A stretch of 49,859 nucleotides of DNA from Paulinella micropora (taxonomy: Eukaryota > Cercozoa > Imbricatea > Euglyphida > Paulinellidae): assembly GCA_019918135.1 (NCBI GenBank), contig WBZZ01002986.1, positions 45,001-94,859 of the forward strand, written 5' to 3'. The notes beneath the pieces are model-generated. The model was not told where the DNA came from and did no database searches. It saw only the letters and a program-made list of their open reading frames with translations. This document shows, piece after piece, positions 1 through 9,309 of this stretch. Both the position numbers and the translations under genes were made by a program. Position 1 is the first letter of the stretch; every line of letters begins with the position of its first letter.

Positions 1-359
1 AAAACAGTGCTTGCGTAAAAAAAACTTGATTAAGTCACTTCGCGAAATGTGAGCTCGAGGTTGTTATCATACTAGTCATATATCTTGGACCTGCCAACGT
101 ACGGCTTCATTTACCCCTCCGGACTCCCTGAGGGGTAAAATATCATTGGAAGCTGTGCGCCCGATCCTCCGCCTGGTTCCTGCTGGCCTGCTGCCACGGG
201 CCGCACAGGTACGACGCCCGGTGGCGCGGCCGTCGTCTTGCTGGCATCGTTAATCGGGGGGGAGCGTAACTATTCCTTTGCCCGCCTCTGTTCGCGGCCG
301 CCGCTGCAGCTGCGCGATCACTTTGCCCAGGTTGAAGCTTACGAGAGACTTCAGCCCGG
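1..359. other. Left edge of window, no supported gene
   Basis: I see no convincing coding sequence here. The open frames are short and overlap on both strands. A GC-rich stretch follows an AT-rich first 130 bases. Confidence 0.4.
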
Positions 360-540
360 GCCTCCAACAGCCTGACTTGTCTGTCCTAGCTTGCCTGCAA
401 GAGGTGCAAGGTAATCGGGCCCTGGATTGGAAATCGCTGTCCAAGTACTTTGGTTTATTGAAGAATCTGCGCTGGGTGGAACACTTAGCTTTTGTGAGCC
501 GCGCCTAGTGTGCAAGACGTGTCACGCCTGGCCTCGACTG
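360..540 (+). pseudogene. Decayed fragment of the LRR-like gene
   Basis: About 180 bases closely match 8,662-8,850 of the LRR-like gene further right. The shared stretch encodes a LQQPDLSVLACLQE-type segment and then DWKSLSKYFGL. Small substitutions and length changes break the frame, and neither the start nor the rest of the gene is present. Bases 865-922 also match 9,090-9,142 just after the intact gene (ggttacc..gaggaaagagaccggagcggccgg), so the duplication seems to have included downstream spacer. I read this as a truncated paralogue, not an expressed gene. Confidence 0.75.
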
Positions 541-559
541 ACTCGTTCGGTGCCCAGTT

Positions 560-1465
560 CGCAAAGAAACACGTGAGGAATGCGCCGGGAGAGAGGGAAG
601 AGAGGGGCAGAGGGAAGGAAAAAAGAAGGGGGAGGGGGCGCCTAGTTCCTCCTCCCCCTTCCTCTTCTCTTCTTCTTCCCCTGTCTCTTCCCCCCCCCCC
701 CCCCCGCCTTTCCGCTCCCCCTTTTCTCCCCTCTCCCCCTCCCCCTTATCTTCCCTCTCCCTCCTCCCTTCGAAGGGGGAGGGGAGGGAGTGTACAAGAC
801 TTATCATTTGCGCAACAAAAAAAAAATACTTTGGCGCGCGTTTTTTCCACGGGAAGATATAGGTTACCCCGAGGAAAGAGACCGGAGCGGCCGGTAGTTT
901 TTCCGGGGAAACATACACAAACAAATTTGGCGACAAGTTTCATTCGAGAAACGGGAAAGAGAAAAAGTTCAGTTCGCAAAGAAACGCACGGGGAAGGCGC
1001 AGGGGAGAGAAGGGAAGGGAAGGAGGGGGAGGGAGGCGCCCGCTCCCCCCTTATTTCTCCCTTTCCCTTTCATTCCCCTGCTTTCCCTACTCCCCGTTCT
1101 CTCCCCCTCCCCCTTCTCTTCCCGCTCCCTCTTCTCCCCAAAGGGGGGGGGGGGGGGGAGGGGAATATGAAAAACTTGTCATTTGCGCAAAAAAAAGAGA
1201 AATTTTTTAATTAAAAGCTCGACAAAGTCTTACACTTGGCACTGAGAACGGGGAGCGGGAGAGGGAAGGGGAAGAGCAGGGGCACGCGAAGAAAGTATAC
1301 AATACGCTGAATTAAAGCTCGACAAAGTCGTGCACTTTGCACTAAAAACTAGGAGATTAAGAGGGAAGGGGAAGGGGGGGGGGGGGGGGTGCTTAGTGGA
1401 GATGTTTCATGTATTTAATTTTTTGTTGTAGCTTCTGTGCCCTTCCGTCTCCTTTCCCCTTGTTC
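560..1465. repeat. Purine/pyrimidine-rich spacer with homopolymer tracts
   Basis: Alternating GGGA/GAGG-rich and CCCT/CTCC-rich blocks, with C or G runs of more than ten bases near 690, 1,145 and 1,378. Open frames here are low-complexity (Pro/Arg/Gly/Glu) on both strands and I do not accept them as genes. Two copies of the dispersed repeat built on ttaattaaaagctcgacaaa lie at about 1,209-1,250 and 1,312-1,350. Confidence 0.65.
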
Positions 1466-1495
1466 TTTGAGCCCCCCGGGCTCAGGGGGCTCAAG
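1466..1495. repeat. GC palindrome (TTTGAGCCCC..GGGGCTCAAG)
   Basis: An inverted repeat: TTGAGCCCCC and GGGGGCTCAA around a CGGGCTCA centre. The same sequence recurs at 7,219, 11,579, 13,281 and 16,076, and in reverse complement at about 4,287, 7,311, 13,461 and 16,278. Confidence 0.8.
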
Positions 1496-1795
1496 TGGGA
1501 GGGAAGAAAAAAAGTGGGGGGGGGGCATTCCCCCCCCCCCCCCCCCCCCCCCCCATCTTTCCTCGCCTCCTTTCTCTCTCCCTTCTTCCCGAAAGGGGAG
1601 GGGGGCGCCCCCCCCCCCCCCCCCCCCCCCTGCGGGCCCCCCCAAAAAAGTTTACCTAGTTTTGCTTCCCCCTATAAAGCCACAAATCAAAGTATTCACT
1701 TTGTGAACAGGTACAGGCATGGCCCTGCCCTTGGCTTTATGGGCCCTGCATCTACCACAAACTCCGTCTAATTCATCCGAAGAGTGACTTTTCCA
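1496..1795. repeat. C-rich homopolymer spacer upstream of the Fanzor
   Basis: Two long C tracts (about 1,530-1,553 and 1,600-1,630) precede an AT-richer 150 bases leading to the Fanzor start. The short motif gcatctaccacaaa at about 1,748 recurs near 11,045. No gene seen. Confidence 0.5.
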
Positions 1796-3745
1796 ATGAG
1801 GCGGCGCACTCTCTGGGACCAGACAGCATGGGCCCCCGAGCTATCCCTGCGTGCTGCGCCAGCGGGCAGGCCCCGAGAGGAAAAAGCCCGAGAGAAGAAG
1901 TTCAAACCCGCACGGCCTCCGCTAGAGCCAGTCTTAGCTTATGCGCCGTTCTGGACTGAGTCTGCCAGGGAGATGTCCAGGCAGTTACCTCTACGCACAG
2001 GGGGCGGCCTGGCCAGAGCGTGCGCAAGCCGCCTGCCTCTTTCTTTGAGCAGGGTCCTGGGTTACGGTTCCTGGAGCTCGGTCAGAAGGTACGAGCCAAC
2101 AACTGAGCAAGGCCCGGAGGAGACCTCCTGGCAGTCGCGACTTGCAATGCTGCCCGCAACTCAGGTCAACGCGCGACGCAACGCAGCCAAGGCAAAAGAG
2201 ACGCAGAAGGTGCCTAAAAAAAAGTTTAGTCTCAACAAGAAAGCGGGCAAGACGCCCCCGCTGAAAACATTCACGTGCAGAATCTATCCGAAGACCAAGG
2301 ATAAGGAAGTCAGGCGGGATTGGCTGCGCAAGGCGTGGCTGTTATTTCGGGCAGTCCATACCACCTGGAATGCGGCGCTGGCCTGGCTGAGAACAGAGGA
2401 TGAGCGTTTTCCCTGGCCCAGCGAAGAGGAGCAGGAAGATCAAACCATGCAGGCTGTTAGTAAAAAGAGGCGGCGCCAAGAAAAAAAGGAAAAGCCCGGC
2501 AAGCACAAGAGACTAAAAAGGGAAGAGAAGCCGGCTGAGAAAGACAAGAAAGAGAAGGAGGAGACGCCCGAGGAGATCAAGGCCAGGAACGCAAAGGAAC
2601 GTCAAGAACAAAAGGAGCGCCGAGAGAAAAGAAGGGCCGAGATGGGCGGTAGAATGCGCTGCTTGGGCGACTTCGATCTGGATACTCTGCGCCTGCGGTT
2701 TGTAAAAGAGGGTAGCGAATTTGTGCGAGCCAGATCGTGGCTTCTCAACGTGCCCTACGACATCCGCGAAGTGGCCATCCGGGATCTGCAAGCGGCGAGA
2801 GCCTCGGCCATCTCAAATCTTAGCCAGAAGGGCAAGTTCTTTCACTGGAAAAGAGTGAACTTCCGCAAGTGGGGAGAGCGCAGGTCTACGATTGCGATCT
2901 CGCACACAGTCTGGGGGCGCCAGCGGGGCTTCTTTGCAGGCTTTCTGGGGCCTGACTCGGTTGCGTCCAAGGATTGGAGAAAACAAGAGCGTAGGCTGGG
3001 GGCCAGGAAGCTTGAAATCAAGTACGATGTGCGCCTGAGGGTCGATCCCCTAGGTAAATGGTACTTACATGTACCGGTAGAGCTAGAGCAGCGGCAGCGC
3101 GATTTCGCGGAGCCTGACTCGAAGCGTGTAGTAAGCATCGACCCGGGCGTGCGGAGCTTTCTGACCATGTACCACGCGGACTCGGGCGCGATAACCGAAT
3201 GGGGCCGCGGGTCTATTGCACGCGTGTACCGTCTGCAGAAACACATCGACAATCTGCTAAGCAAGGTTGGGCTACTGGCTAAGGACAGCAGCAAGAAGCG
3301 CAACCGCTGGCGTTTACGGCGCGCTATTACTCGAGTGCGTGATAAGATCTACAACATGGTCCAGGACGTGCACAAGAAAGCCGCTAGATGGCTGCTCGAT
3401 AACCACGACTACGTCGTGCTACCTTGGTTCGGAGCGTCGGGCATGGTGAAGGGCAAAGAGATCTCACGGGAAACGAAGCGCAAGCTGCTTGCCTGGCGAC
3501 ATGCCGATTTTCGCAAGCGCTTGCTGAACCTGCAGCGAGAGTATGTAGGTAAATGCAAAGTGCTGATCTGCAACGAGGAGTTCACCACACAAGCTTGTAC
3601 GCAATGTAAGGCGCTATGGAGGGACATCAAAGCCGCCAAAACGTACAGCTGCCAGTGGTGCGCGCTCCAGCACGGGCGCGACATGAACGCCAGTCGCAAC
3701 ATCCTTGTAAGACTGCTGGCCTTGGGTCAGCAGGATTTATATTAG
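1796..3745 (+). CDS. Fanzor (eukaryotic/viral TnpB-like RNA-guided nuclease)
   Basis: Intact ORF of 649 aa from the ATG at 1,796; the frame is open a little further upstream only through a GTG. The N-terminal third is basic, and residues about 210-285 are a Lys/Glu-rich charged linker. The C-terminal half has the RuvC-like nuclease. The first acidic motif is VSIDPGVRSF (Asp about 449). The second strand reads VVLPWFGASGM, without the glutamate usual in bacterial TnpB. The NEEFTTQ segment (Glu about 594-595) precedes a zinc finger CTQC...CQWC, and the last motif is RDMNASRNIL (Asp about 629). A missing canonical Glu with an alternative Glu by the zinc finger is a known Fanzor trait. Family members cut DNA using an RNA read from the element's end. 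It lies alone between repeat-filled spacers, so it is probably a mobile cargo gene. Family assignment is firm; activity is inferred. Confidence 0.9.
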   Translation: MRRRTLWDQTAWAPELSLRAAPAGRPREEKAREKKFKPARPPLEPVLAYAPFWTESAREMSRQLPLRTGGGLARACASRLPLSLSRVLGYGSWSSVRRYEPTTEQGPEETSWQSRLAMLPATQVNARRNAAKAKETQKVPKKKFSLNKKAGKTPPLKTFTCRIYPKTKDKEVRRDWLRKAWLLFRAVHTTWNAALAWLRTEDERFPWPSEEEQEDQTMQAVSKKRRRQEKKEKPGKHKRLKREEKPAEKDKKEKEETPEEIKARNAKERQEQKERREKRRAEMGGRMRCLGDFDLDTLRLRFVKEGSEFVRARSWLLNVPYDIREVAIRDLQAARASAISNLSQKGKFFHWKRVNFRKWGERRSTIAISHTVWGRQRGFFAGFLGPDSVASKDWRKQERRLGARKLEIKYDVRLRVDPLGKWYLHVPVELEQRQRDFAEPDSKRVVSIDPGVRSFLTMYHADSGAITEWGRGSIARVYRLQKHIDNLLSKVGLLAKDSSKKRNRWRLRRAITRVRDKIYNMVQDVHKKAARWLLDNHDYVVLPWFGASGMVKGKEISRETKRKLLAWRHADFRKRLLNLQREYVGKCKVLICNEEFTTQACTQCKALWRDIKAAKTYSCQWCALQHGRDMNASRNILVRLLALGQQDLY

Positions 3746-3768
3746 TTTGTTTAGGTTCTAGACCTCGC

Positions 3769-3797
3769 ACCAAAACCGATCTCGGGTCGGTTTTGGT
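3769..3797 (+). ncRNA. Perfect hairpin after the Fanzor stop, candidate guide-RNA scaffold
   Basis: Arms accaaaaccga (3,769-3,779) and tcggttttggt (3,787-3,797) are perfectly complementary over 11 bp, with a 7-base loop. The hairpin starts 24 bases after the Fanzor stop. In TnpB and Fanzor loci the guide-RNA scaffold overlaps or follows the 3' end of the ORF, so position and structure fit. It could instead be a transcription or mRNA 3' end signal. The RNA boundaries and any guide cannot be told from sequence alone. Confidence 0.5.
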
Positions 3798-3799
3798 TG

Positions 3800-4354
3800 C
3801 TTTGCTTCGATCGGGGCCTCTGAGGAGAGAGGGGGATGTGCCGCGTGCTGCCCTTTCTCTCTCCCAGCTGTAGGAATCTCTGAGGGGGTTCACCTCCTCA
3901 AGATTTCAATCCGATCCGGCCCTTGTTTATTAGTTGGTACTAACACAAAGTATGCATGCCATCTAAGAACGATGCCAAGGCAATCCATCCTCCGCAGGGT
4001 CGTGCTGGAGCACGGTGATCTGCTCCTAGTTTTCAGTGCCCCCAAATGTAAGACCGTCGAGTGGGCCGGATGCTGCGGCAGCCTGAGGGTGCCGTTGCAA
4101 GTGTCAAGTGTAAGACTTTGTCGAGTTTTAATTAAAAAGGACTTTTCTTGCAGTTTCTTGGCGCCCCACTCCCCCTGTCCCTTCCTTTTCCTTCTCCCTG
4201 TTCTCAGACGGGGAACTAAGACAATACGTGCTCTCCCTCCCCCTCCCTCCCCTGCCTCTTCTTCTCTCCCTTCTACTCCTTCCCACCCCCTGAGCCCGGG
4301 GGGCTCAAAGAGCAAGGAGCAGAATTGCAACAAAACTAAGTTGGTTCCACTAAG
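3800..4354. other. Spacer with an inverted copy of the dispersed repeat
   Basis: No supported gene. At about 4,101-4,135 the dispersed repeat appears in reverse orientation (agtgtaagactttgtcgagttttaatta), followed by purine/pyrimidine-rich sequence and a reverse copy of the GC palindrome at 4,287-4,310. Confidence 0.5.
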
Positions 4355-5465
4355 CTTTCCCGGGGAAACAGCGGTAAGCGCCAATTTGGCGCCAAAATCT
4401 ACTTGCGGAAAAAAAATCACACACAGACACACCCAACGCCGCCGTGAGGAAGACGTCCTCCCCCTCCCTCTCACTCTCGTCGCCCCTCTCACTCTCGTCG
4501 CCCCTCTCACTTTCGTCGCCCCTCTCACTCTCGTCGCCCCTCTCACTTTCGCCGCCCCTCACCTTCGTCGCCCCTCTCACCTTCGTCGCCCCTCTCACCT
4601 TCGTCGCCCCTCTCACCTTTGTCGCCCCGCTCCCCTTTGCTCTGCACCTCCCTGCCTCTAGGGAAGGTGAGAGGGCCGAAAAACATTTTCGTGCGAGTAA
4701 AAGGCGTACCGTTTCTCCCCGCGGGAAAACGTCCGATTTCTCTGCTAGCCTCCGGAACGGCCGGCTCATTTGGCGCCAAATTGTGCCGTCCGGGGGTAGG
4801 GTGCGTGATACGGTTGAAAAAGGCAGTACGTCTTAGTTTTCCCGGGGAAACAGCGGTAAGCGCCAATTTGGCGCCAAAATCTACTTGCGCAAAAAAAAAT
4901 CACACACAGACACACCCAACGCCCGTGAGGAAGACGTCCTCCCCCTCCCTCTCACTCTCGTCGCCCCTCTCACTTTCGTCGCCCCTCTCACCTTCGTCGC
5001 CCCTCTCACTTTCGTCGCCCCTCTCACCTTCGTCGCCCCTCTCACCTTCGTCGCCCCTCTCACCTTTGTCGCCCCTCTCACCTTTGTCGCCCCGCTCCCC
5101 TTTGCTCTGCACCTCCCTGCCTCTAGGGAAGGTGAGAGGGCCGAAAAACATTTTCGTGCGAGTAAAAGGCGTACCGTTTCTCCCCGCGGGAAAACGTCCG
5201 ATTTCTCTGCTAGCCTCCGGAACGGCCGGTTCATTTGGCGTCAAATTGTGCCGTCCAGAGGTAGGGTGCGTGATACGGTTGAAAAAGGCAGTACGTCTTA
5301 GTTTTCCCGGGGAAACAGCGGTAAGCGCCAATTTGGCGCCAAAATCTACTTGCGCAAAAAAAATCACACACAGACACACCCAACGCCGCCGTGAGGAAGA
5401 CGTCCTCCCCCTCCCTCTCACTCTCGTCGCCCCTCTCACCTTCGTCGCCCCTCTCACCTTTGTCC
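4355..5465. repeat. Tandem units (about 483 and 464 bp, plus a partial third) with 18-mer arrays
   Basis: Three units begin with the same sequence (tttcccggggaaacagcggt) at about 4,355, 4,838 and 5,302. Each holds the palindrome TTTGGCGCCAAA (4,385, 4,867, 5,332) and then an array of the 18-mer ctctcaccttcgtcgccc with C/T variation: about 9-10 copies at 4,463-4,630, about 8-9 at 4,943-5,096, and about 3 at 5,413-5,464. A second palindrome lies near each full unit's end (4,769 perfect; 5,234 with one change). Open frames across it are only translations of the 18-mer. Repeated iterons with a palindrome suggest a regulatory or replication-associated site, but this is inference. Confidence 0.85.
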
Positions 5466-6411
5466 TCTGCTTGTTCCTCCCCTTCTCCCCTCGTCCCTTG
5501 TTTGCGCGTGCAAACGCGTTCCAAAAAAATTGTTGCTTTCCACTTTGCATATTTATCCTATTTCCGCATATCCTTGTAGAGGGGAGAGGCAGGGAAGGAG
5601 GAGCAGGGGCGCGCCAAGAAAAATGTAAGTTACGCTGAATTAAAGCTCGACGGTGTCCTGTCCGTGCCATAGCTCGGCCACCGTGCGCAAGGTCAGAACA
5701 ATATGAAAAGAAGATAAGAATTTTTTTTTTGCCCGACAACACAAAAAACAGACGAGGGGAAGAAGGGGGGAGGGAGTAGAGGGGAGAGAGGAAGAGGGGT
5801 AGGGGCGCGCTTCGCCTGTGTACACGAAGAAATTAATAAAAAAATCCCTGACAACGTTTTAATCTTGGCACTGAAAACTAGGAGCACCGTGCTCCAGCAC
5901 GACCCTGCGGCGGATGGTACTGCCCCCGTGGTCAATGTGCCAGGAGGACCAGAGCCTCACTACCCGACGGCGTCCTGTCCGTGCCATAGCTCGGCCACCG
6001 TACTCAAGGTCAGAAAAATATGAAAAGAAAAAAAAAATCTTGCCCGACAACAAAGGGAACAGACGGGGGAAAGAAGGGGGGGGAGGGGTGAAGAAGGGGG
6101 CGGGGTGTGCTTCCGGTCCCTTTTCACTGTCTGAGAATCGGGAGCGGGAGCGGGAGGGGAAGGCAGGGGCGCTCTAAGAAATGTACAAAAAAATTTTAAA
6201 AAATCTCTGACAAAGTTTTAATCTTAGCACTGAGAACCATGCGGCAGCCTGAGATTTTCAACGGCACCCTCAGGCTACCGCAGCAACATGACATGGGCCG
6301 GATGCCGTTGCAAAGTGTCAAGTGTAATGCCTTGTATAGTTTTAATTCAGCGTGATTTTTCTTACACTTCCTTGGCGCCCCCCTGCCTCTTCCTCTCTCC
6401 CCTGAGCCAAG
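5466..6411. repeat. Spacer with several dispersed-repeat copies
   Basis: No supported gene. The tract gacggtgtcctgtccgtgcc...gccaccgt occurs at about 5,650 and 5,968. Copies of the tgacaa(a)gttttaatcttggcactgaaaact repeat lie at about 5,846 and 6,207, and an inverted copy lies at about 6,315. The rest is G- or A-rich low-complexity DNA. Confidence 0.6.
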
Positions 6412-7010
6412 TTCCGGATTTTTGGGCAACACTGCCTTTTTCGCGAGCTTTTATTAAAGTAGTTGTTATTTTGGCGACACTGGGGCACCTTGCCTGCGTC
6501 ATACGCTATTCGTCCCGAGAACAAAGCGGGCACGCGCACAATCAGACCGGGCGGGAGCCTGCAGCTTGTAGTCTCTGTAATTTCCGTATACTTGACCTCC
6601 AGTTCTTGCTTTTGCTCCAAGAGCGAGATCTGCCTAGCATGATTGCCAATAATCTGATGTAGTCTTATCAACTTCTGGCCTAGCTCTTGATCTGGAGACT
6701 CCGGTTCATCGTCTGCAGGGCCCTGGCGAAGCTTTAGTTCGAGCACTTGCAGATCTTTTTGCACAAGGGCCAAATCCTCGTGGCGTTTCCGGAGTTCCAG
6801 GGAGCGCCTCTCCCGCTCGGACTGAGCCTGCAAACTCAAGTTGTCCCAAAGAAACCTGTGTTGCAAATGCAGCGAGCCATCTTTCTCCACCGTCGCCTTT
6901 ACTGCCTTGCCTTGCAGCTCAAACATGTGCTCTCCGGCACCCGGAACCTTGGTAAGAACATTCAAGGGCAGAGAAGAGTTCGCCCCCGGAGCAGGTCCCG
7001 TCCATGTTTC
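6342..7010 (-). pseudogene. Coiled-coil protein, copy A (frame broken near its start)
   Basis: First of the copies of one gene; the best copy is at 15,272-15,871. It has the same segments: NVLTKVPGAGEHMFELQGK, then a strongly charged heptad-like coiled coil (SERERRSLELRKRHEDL...LEQKQELEVKY). Compared with the copy at 15.8 kb it lacks five bases near 6,962, so the ATG that starts the other copy is out of frame here. It also lacks about 90 bases near 6,514 between short GAG direct repeats, which changes the C-terminus. I recognise no family; the coiled coil suggests a self-associating protein. Confidence 0.65.
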
Positions 7011-7082
7011 ACCTCGCACCTGAATATGTAAGCACACGGGAAAGAAAAGGGGCAGGGATGAGGGAGAGGCACAACCCTGTGC

Positions 7083-7885
7083 TTAGCCTTCCCCCCCGTT
7101 TGAGAACTTGGACAGGATTGGGGAAGGGGGGGGGGGGCTTAGTGGAGGCGTTTTATGTTTTTTTTTAAAAGAAAACTTTGTAGCTTCTGCGCCCTTCTCC
7201 TCCCCCTTTCCCCTGTCCTTTGAGCCCCCCGGGCTCAGGGGGCTCAAGCAAAGGGAAGAAGAAAAAAGGGGGGGCGCCCCCCTCCCTCTTTTCTTTTCTT
7301 CTCTCCCCCATGAGCCCCCTGAGCCCGGGGGGCTCAAAGAACAGGGGAAGGGCGCCCGTCACCAGAAAAGGGAGAGACTAATAGGTTTTCTGGGAAAACA
7401 CACACCCCCTCCCCTTCTCCTCTCGCTCCCCCTCGAAAGGGGGAGGGGAGGGGGAGATCTGAAAACTTGTCATTTGCGCAATTAAAAAAAATAGCGCGCC
7501 GTTTCATTTGGCGCTAAATCGTGCTGTTCAGGATAAGGCGTGTGATAAAGCCAAAAAAGGCAGTAATTTTTTAAGTCGTCTTCTTTGATAAAAATACACG
7601 TTCGGGTTTACCGTGGTGGCACTGGGCCCGGGCGTCGTGGTTCGAAATCTACTACACACGTAATTTTTATTAAAAGTTTTGGCAAAGTCGTGGCAAAAAT
7701 CGACTCGAGTACTGCCCTTTTTGGCCGTATCATGTCAGGCACACATACGCAGATTTGGCGACAAAATTTTGCAAAAAAAAAAGAAGAGAAAAAGAGAAAG
7801 AGAAAATCCTCTTGCCGAAAAAAAAGGGGAGGGGCAACGGGGGGAGAGGAGGGGAAGGGAAAAGGGAAGGGGGGGGGGGCGCCCC

Positions 7886-7932
<47 letters not shown>

Positions 7933-7981
7933 CCTGTTCTTTGACCCGAGGGTGCGCTGAGATCAAAGAGATAATCTACCC
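7083..7981. repeat. Spacer with GC palindrome pair and GA/CT tracts
   Basis: A forward GC palindrome (7,219-7,248) and a reverse one (7,311-7,338) flank a purine/pyrimidine block. A TTTGGCGCTAAA variant of the tandem-unit palindrome lies at 7,507. The string acgtaatttttattaaaagtttt at about 7,660 recurs exactly near 19,190. A (CT)n tract of about 30 bases ends near 7,930. No gene seen. Confidence 0.6.
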
Positions 7982-9070
7982 ATGAGAGCACGCCATCTCT
8001 GGGAGCTGCTGAGGGGCGGCGCTGACCTAGAGTCGGGGGCCAGCCCCCTCCGCGAGCAAGCGCGCGGGCGGAAAAGGAAGCGTCATTTAGGCGCCGATGA
8101 GCGCAAGCAAGCCGGGGCCTGGCTGAGCGCGTTGAGGTACCAGATCGAGCACGGCTTACAAGCCGTAGCGCTGGACGTGATGGTCCTTGGGCGTCCTCAC
8201 GTGCTCAAAACCCTGGCCCGTGTTATGAAGAAGCACAAAGGCAAGTTTGACTTACAGCTGCGCCTCAGCAAGGAAGAACACTTTGAGGAAAAGAGCCGAG
8301 CCGTTTGCCAAAGCCTAGCGTGGTTTACCTATCCACTGGCGCTTAGTGATTTTCTGGAACCTTTCACGGAAAAGAGGCTCCGATTGGTCAATTGCACGCT
8401 TGCGCCGCCGACAAACGCGCTAGCTTGGGAAGAGGCTTTTCGAAAGACGACTGTCGGGCTAAAGGAACTTTCTTGGCACGGTTGCAAATTCGTCGACGAT
8501 AGGTTTCTCGCTCTGATGTTTGGAGCACGGCGGGACCAGAGTACAAGCCTAGAAAGCCTGGACCTCAGTGGCACGCGCGTCGAGTCCCTGCCTCCCAGGC
8601 TGCTGGCACTGCTCCCCAAGCTCCAGAGCCTACACCTACCTAGCCTCGACGTGCTGGACGCCTGCCTCCAACAGCCTGACTTGTCGGTCCTAGCGTGCCT
8701 GCAAGAGCTGCGAGTTGATCAGGCCTTGGATTGGAAATCGCTGTCCAAGTACTTTGGTTTATTCAAGAATATGTGCTGGCTTGAACTAAACCTAACGAAA
8801 GGCACTGAGCTTTGTGAGCCACGCCTATTGCAAGAGATATGGAACGCCTGGCCTCGACTAACCCGCTGGTGCCTGCGCGACGACGCGGGCGGGGGCATGA
8901 ACTTTCAATGCGCCCAAGCGCTGCACCGGCTGGGCGAGCTTGGGCGCGGCTCGGCTCGCGGCACACTCACCCTGGACCTGCGAGGCACCAGGCTGGACCT
9001 GGATCAGCTGGCACAGTTGCAGACGTGGGGCGGGACCATTTGCTTGTTTGACCTACCCAGATCGGATTGA
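7982..9070 (+). CDS. Leucine-rich-repeat-like protein
   Basis: 362 aa from a clear ATG. The middle and C-terminal part carries irregular leucine-rich-repeat strands such as LESLDLSGTRVESLPPRLLALLPKL (first 20 residues are typical), LQSLHLPSLDVLDACL, and later LTLDLRGTRLDLDQLAQLQ. The N-terminal 60 residues are basic (RGRKRKR). There is no signal peptide or membrane segment, so an intracellular protein that binds other proteins is likely; the partner is unknown. A decayed copy lies at 360-540. A protist- or virus-lineage LRR family seems plausible. Intact. Confidence 0.75.
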   Translation: MRARHLWELLRGGADLESGASPLREQARGRKRKRHLGADERKQAGAWLSALRYQIEHGLQAVALDVMVLGRPHVLKTLARVMKKHKGKFDLQLRLSKEEHFEEKSRAVCQSLAWFTYPLALSDFLEPFTEKRLRLVNCTLAPPTNALAWEEAFRKTTVGLKELSWHGCKFVDDRFLALMFGARRDQSTSLESLDLSGTRVESLPPRLLALLPKLQSLHLPSLDVLDACLQQPDLSVLACLQELRVDQALDWKSLSKYFGLFKNMCWLELNLTKGTELCEPRLLQEIWNAWPRLTRWCLRDDAGGGMNFQCAQALHRLGELGRGSARGTLTLDLRGTRLDLDQLAQLQTWGGTICLFDLPRSD

Positions 9071-9309
9071 TTGCGCGGGGGTGGGAAAACATAGGTTACC
9101 CAGAGGAAAGAGACCGGAGCGGCCGGTAGTTTTTCCGGGGAAGGCGCAGGGGGAGAAGGCCCCTCCCCTCCTCTCTCTAACTCCGTTTTTCGTTTGTTCT
9201 CTGGCTGTTCACCAGAGCTTATTCCCTCACCGCCACTCGTAATCTTCTACTAACAACCAACCAAAAGAGTAGCGAATGCAGGGCTTGGCCGGTTTGCCCG
9301 AGCCCTGTC

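Noticed and set aside
510..1214. 234-aa Pro/Arg/Gly/Glu ORF and its antisense partner
   Set aside because: Low-complexity translation of GA/CT tracts; open in several frames on both strands with no protein-like core.
1784..1795. GTG start four codons upstream of the Fanzor ATG
   Set aside because: Eukaryotic-type expression expects ATG; the ATG at 1,796 is the first in frame.
4355..5465. CRISPR array
   Set aside because: Units are contiguous 18-mers without unique spacers, in eukaryote/virus-like DNA.
4444..5742. Overlapping long ORFs across the 18-mer arrays (up to 339 aa)
   Set aside because: An 18-base unit keeps all frames open; the proteins are only the repeat (six-residue periods) and flanking spacer.
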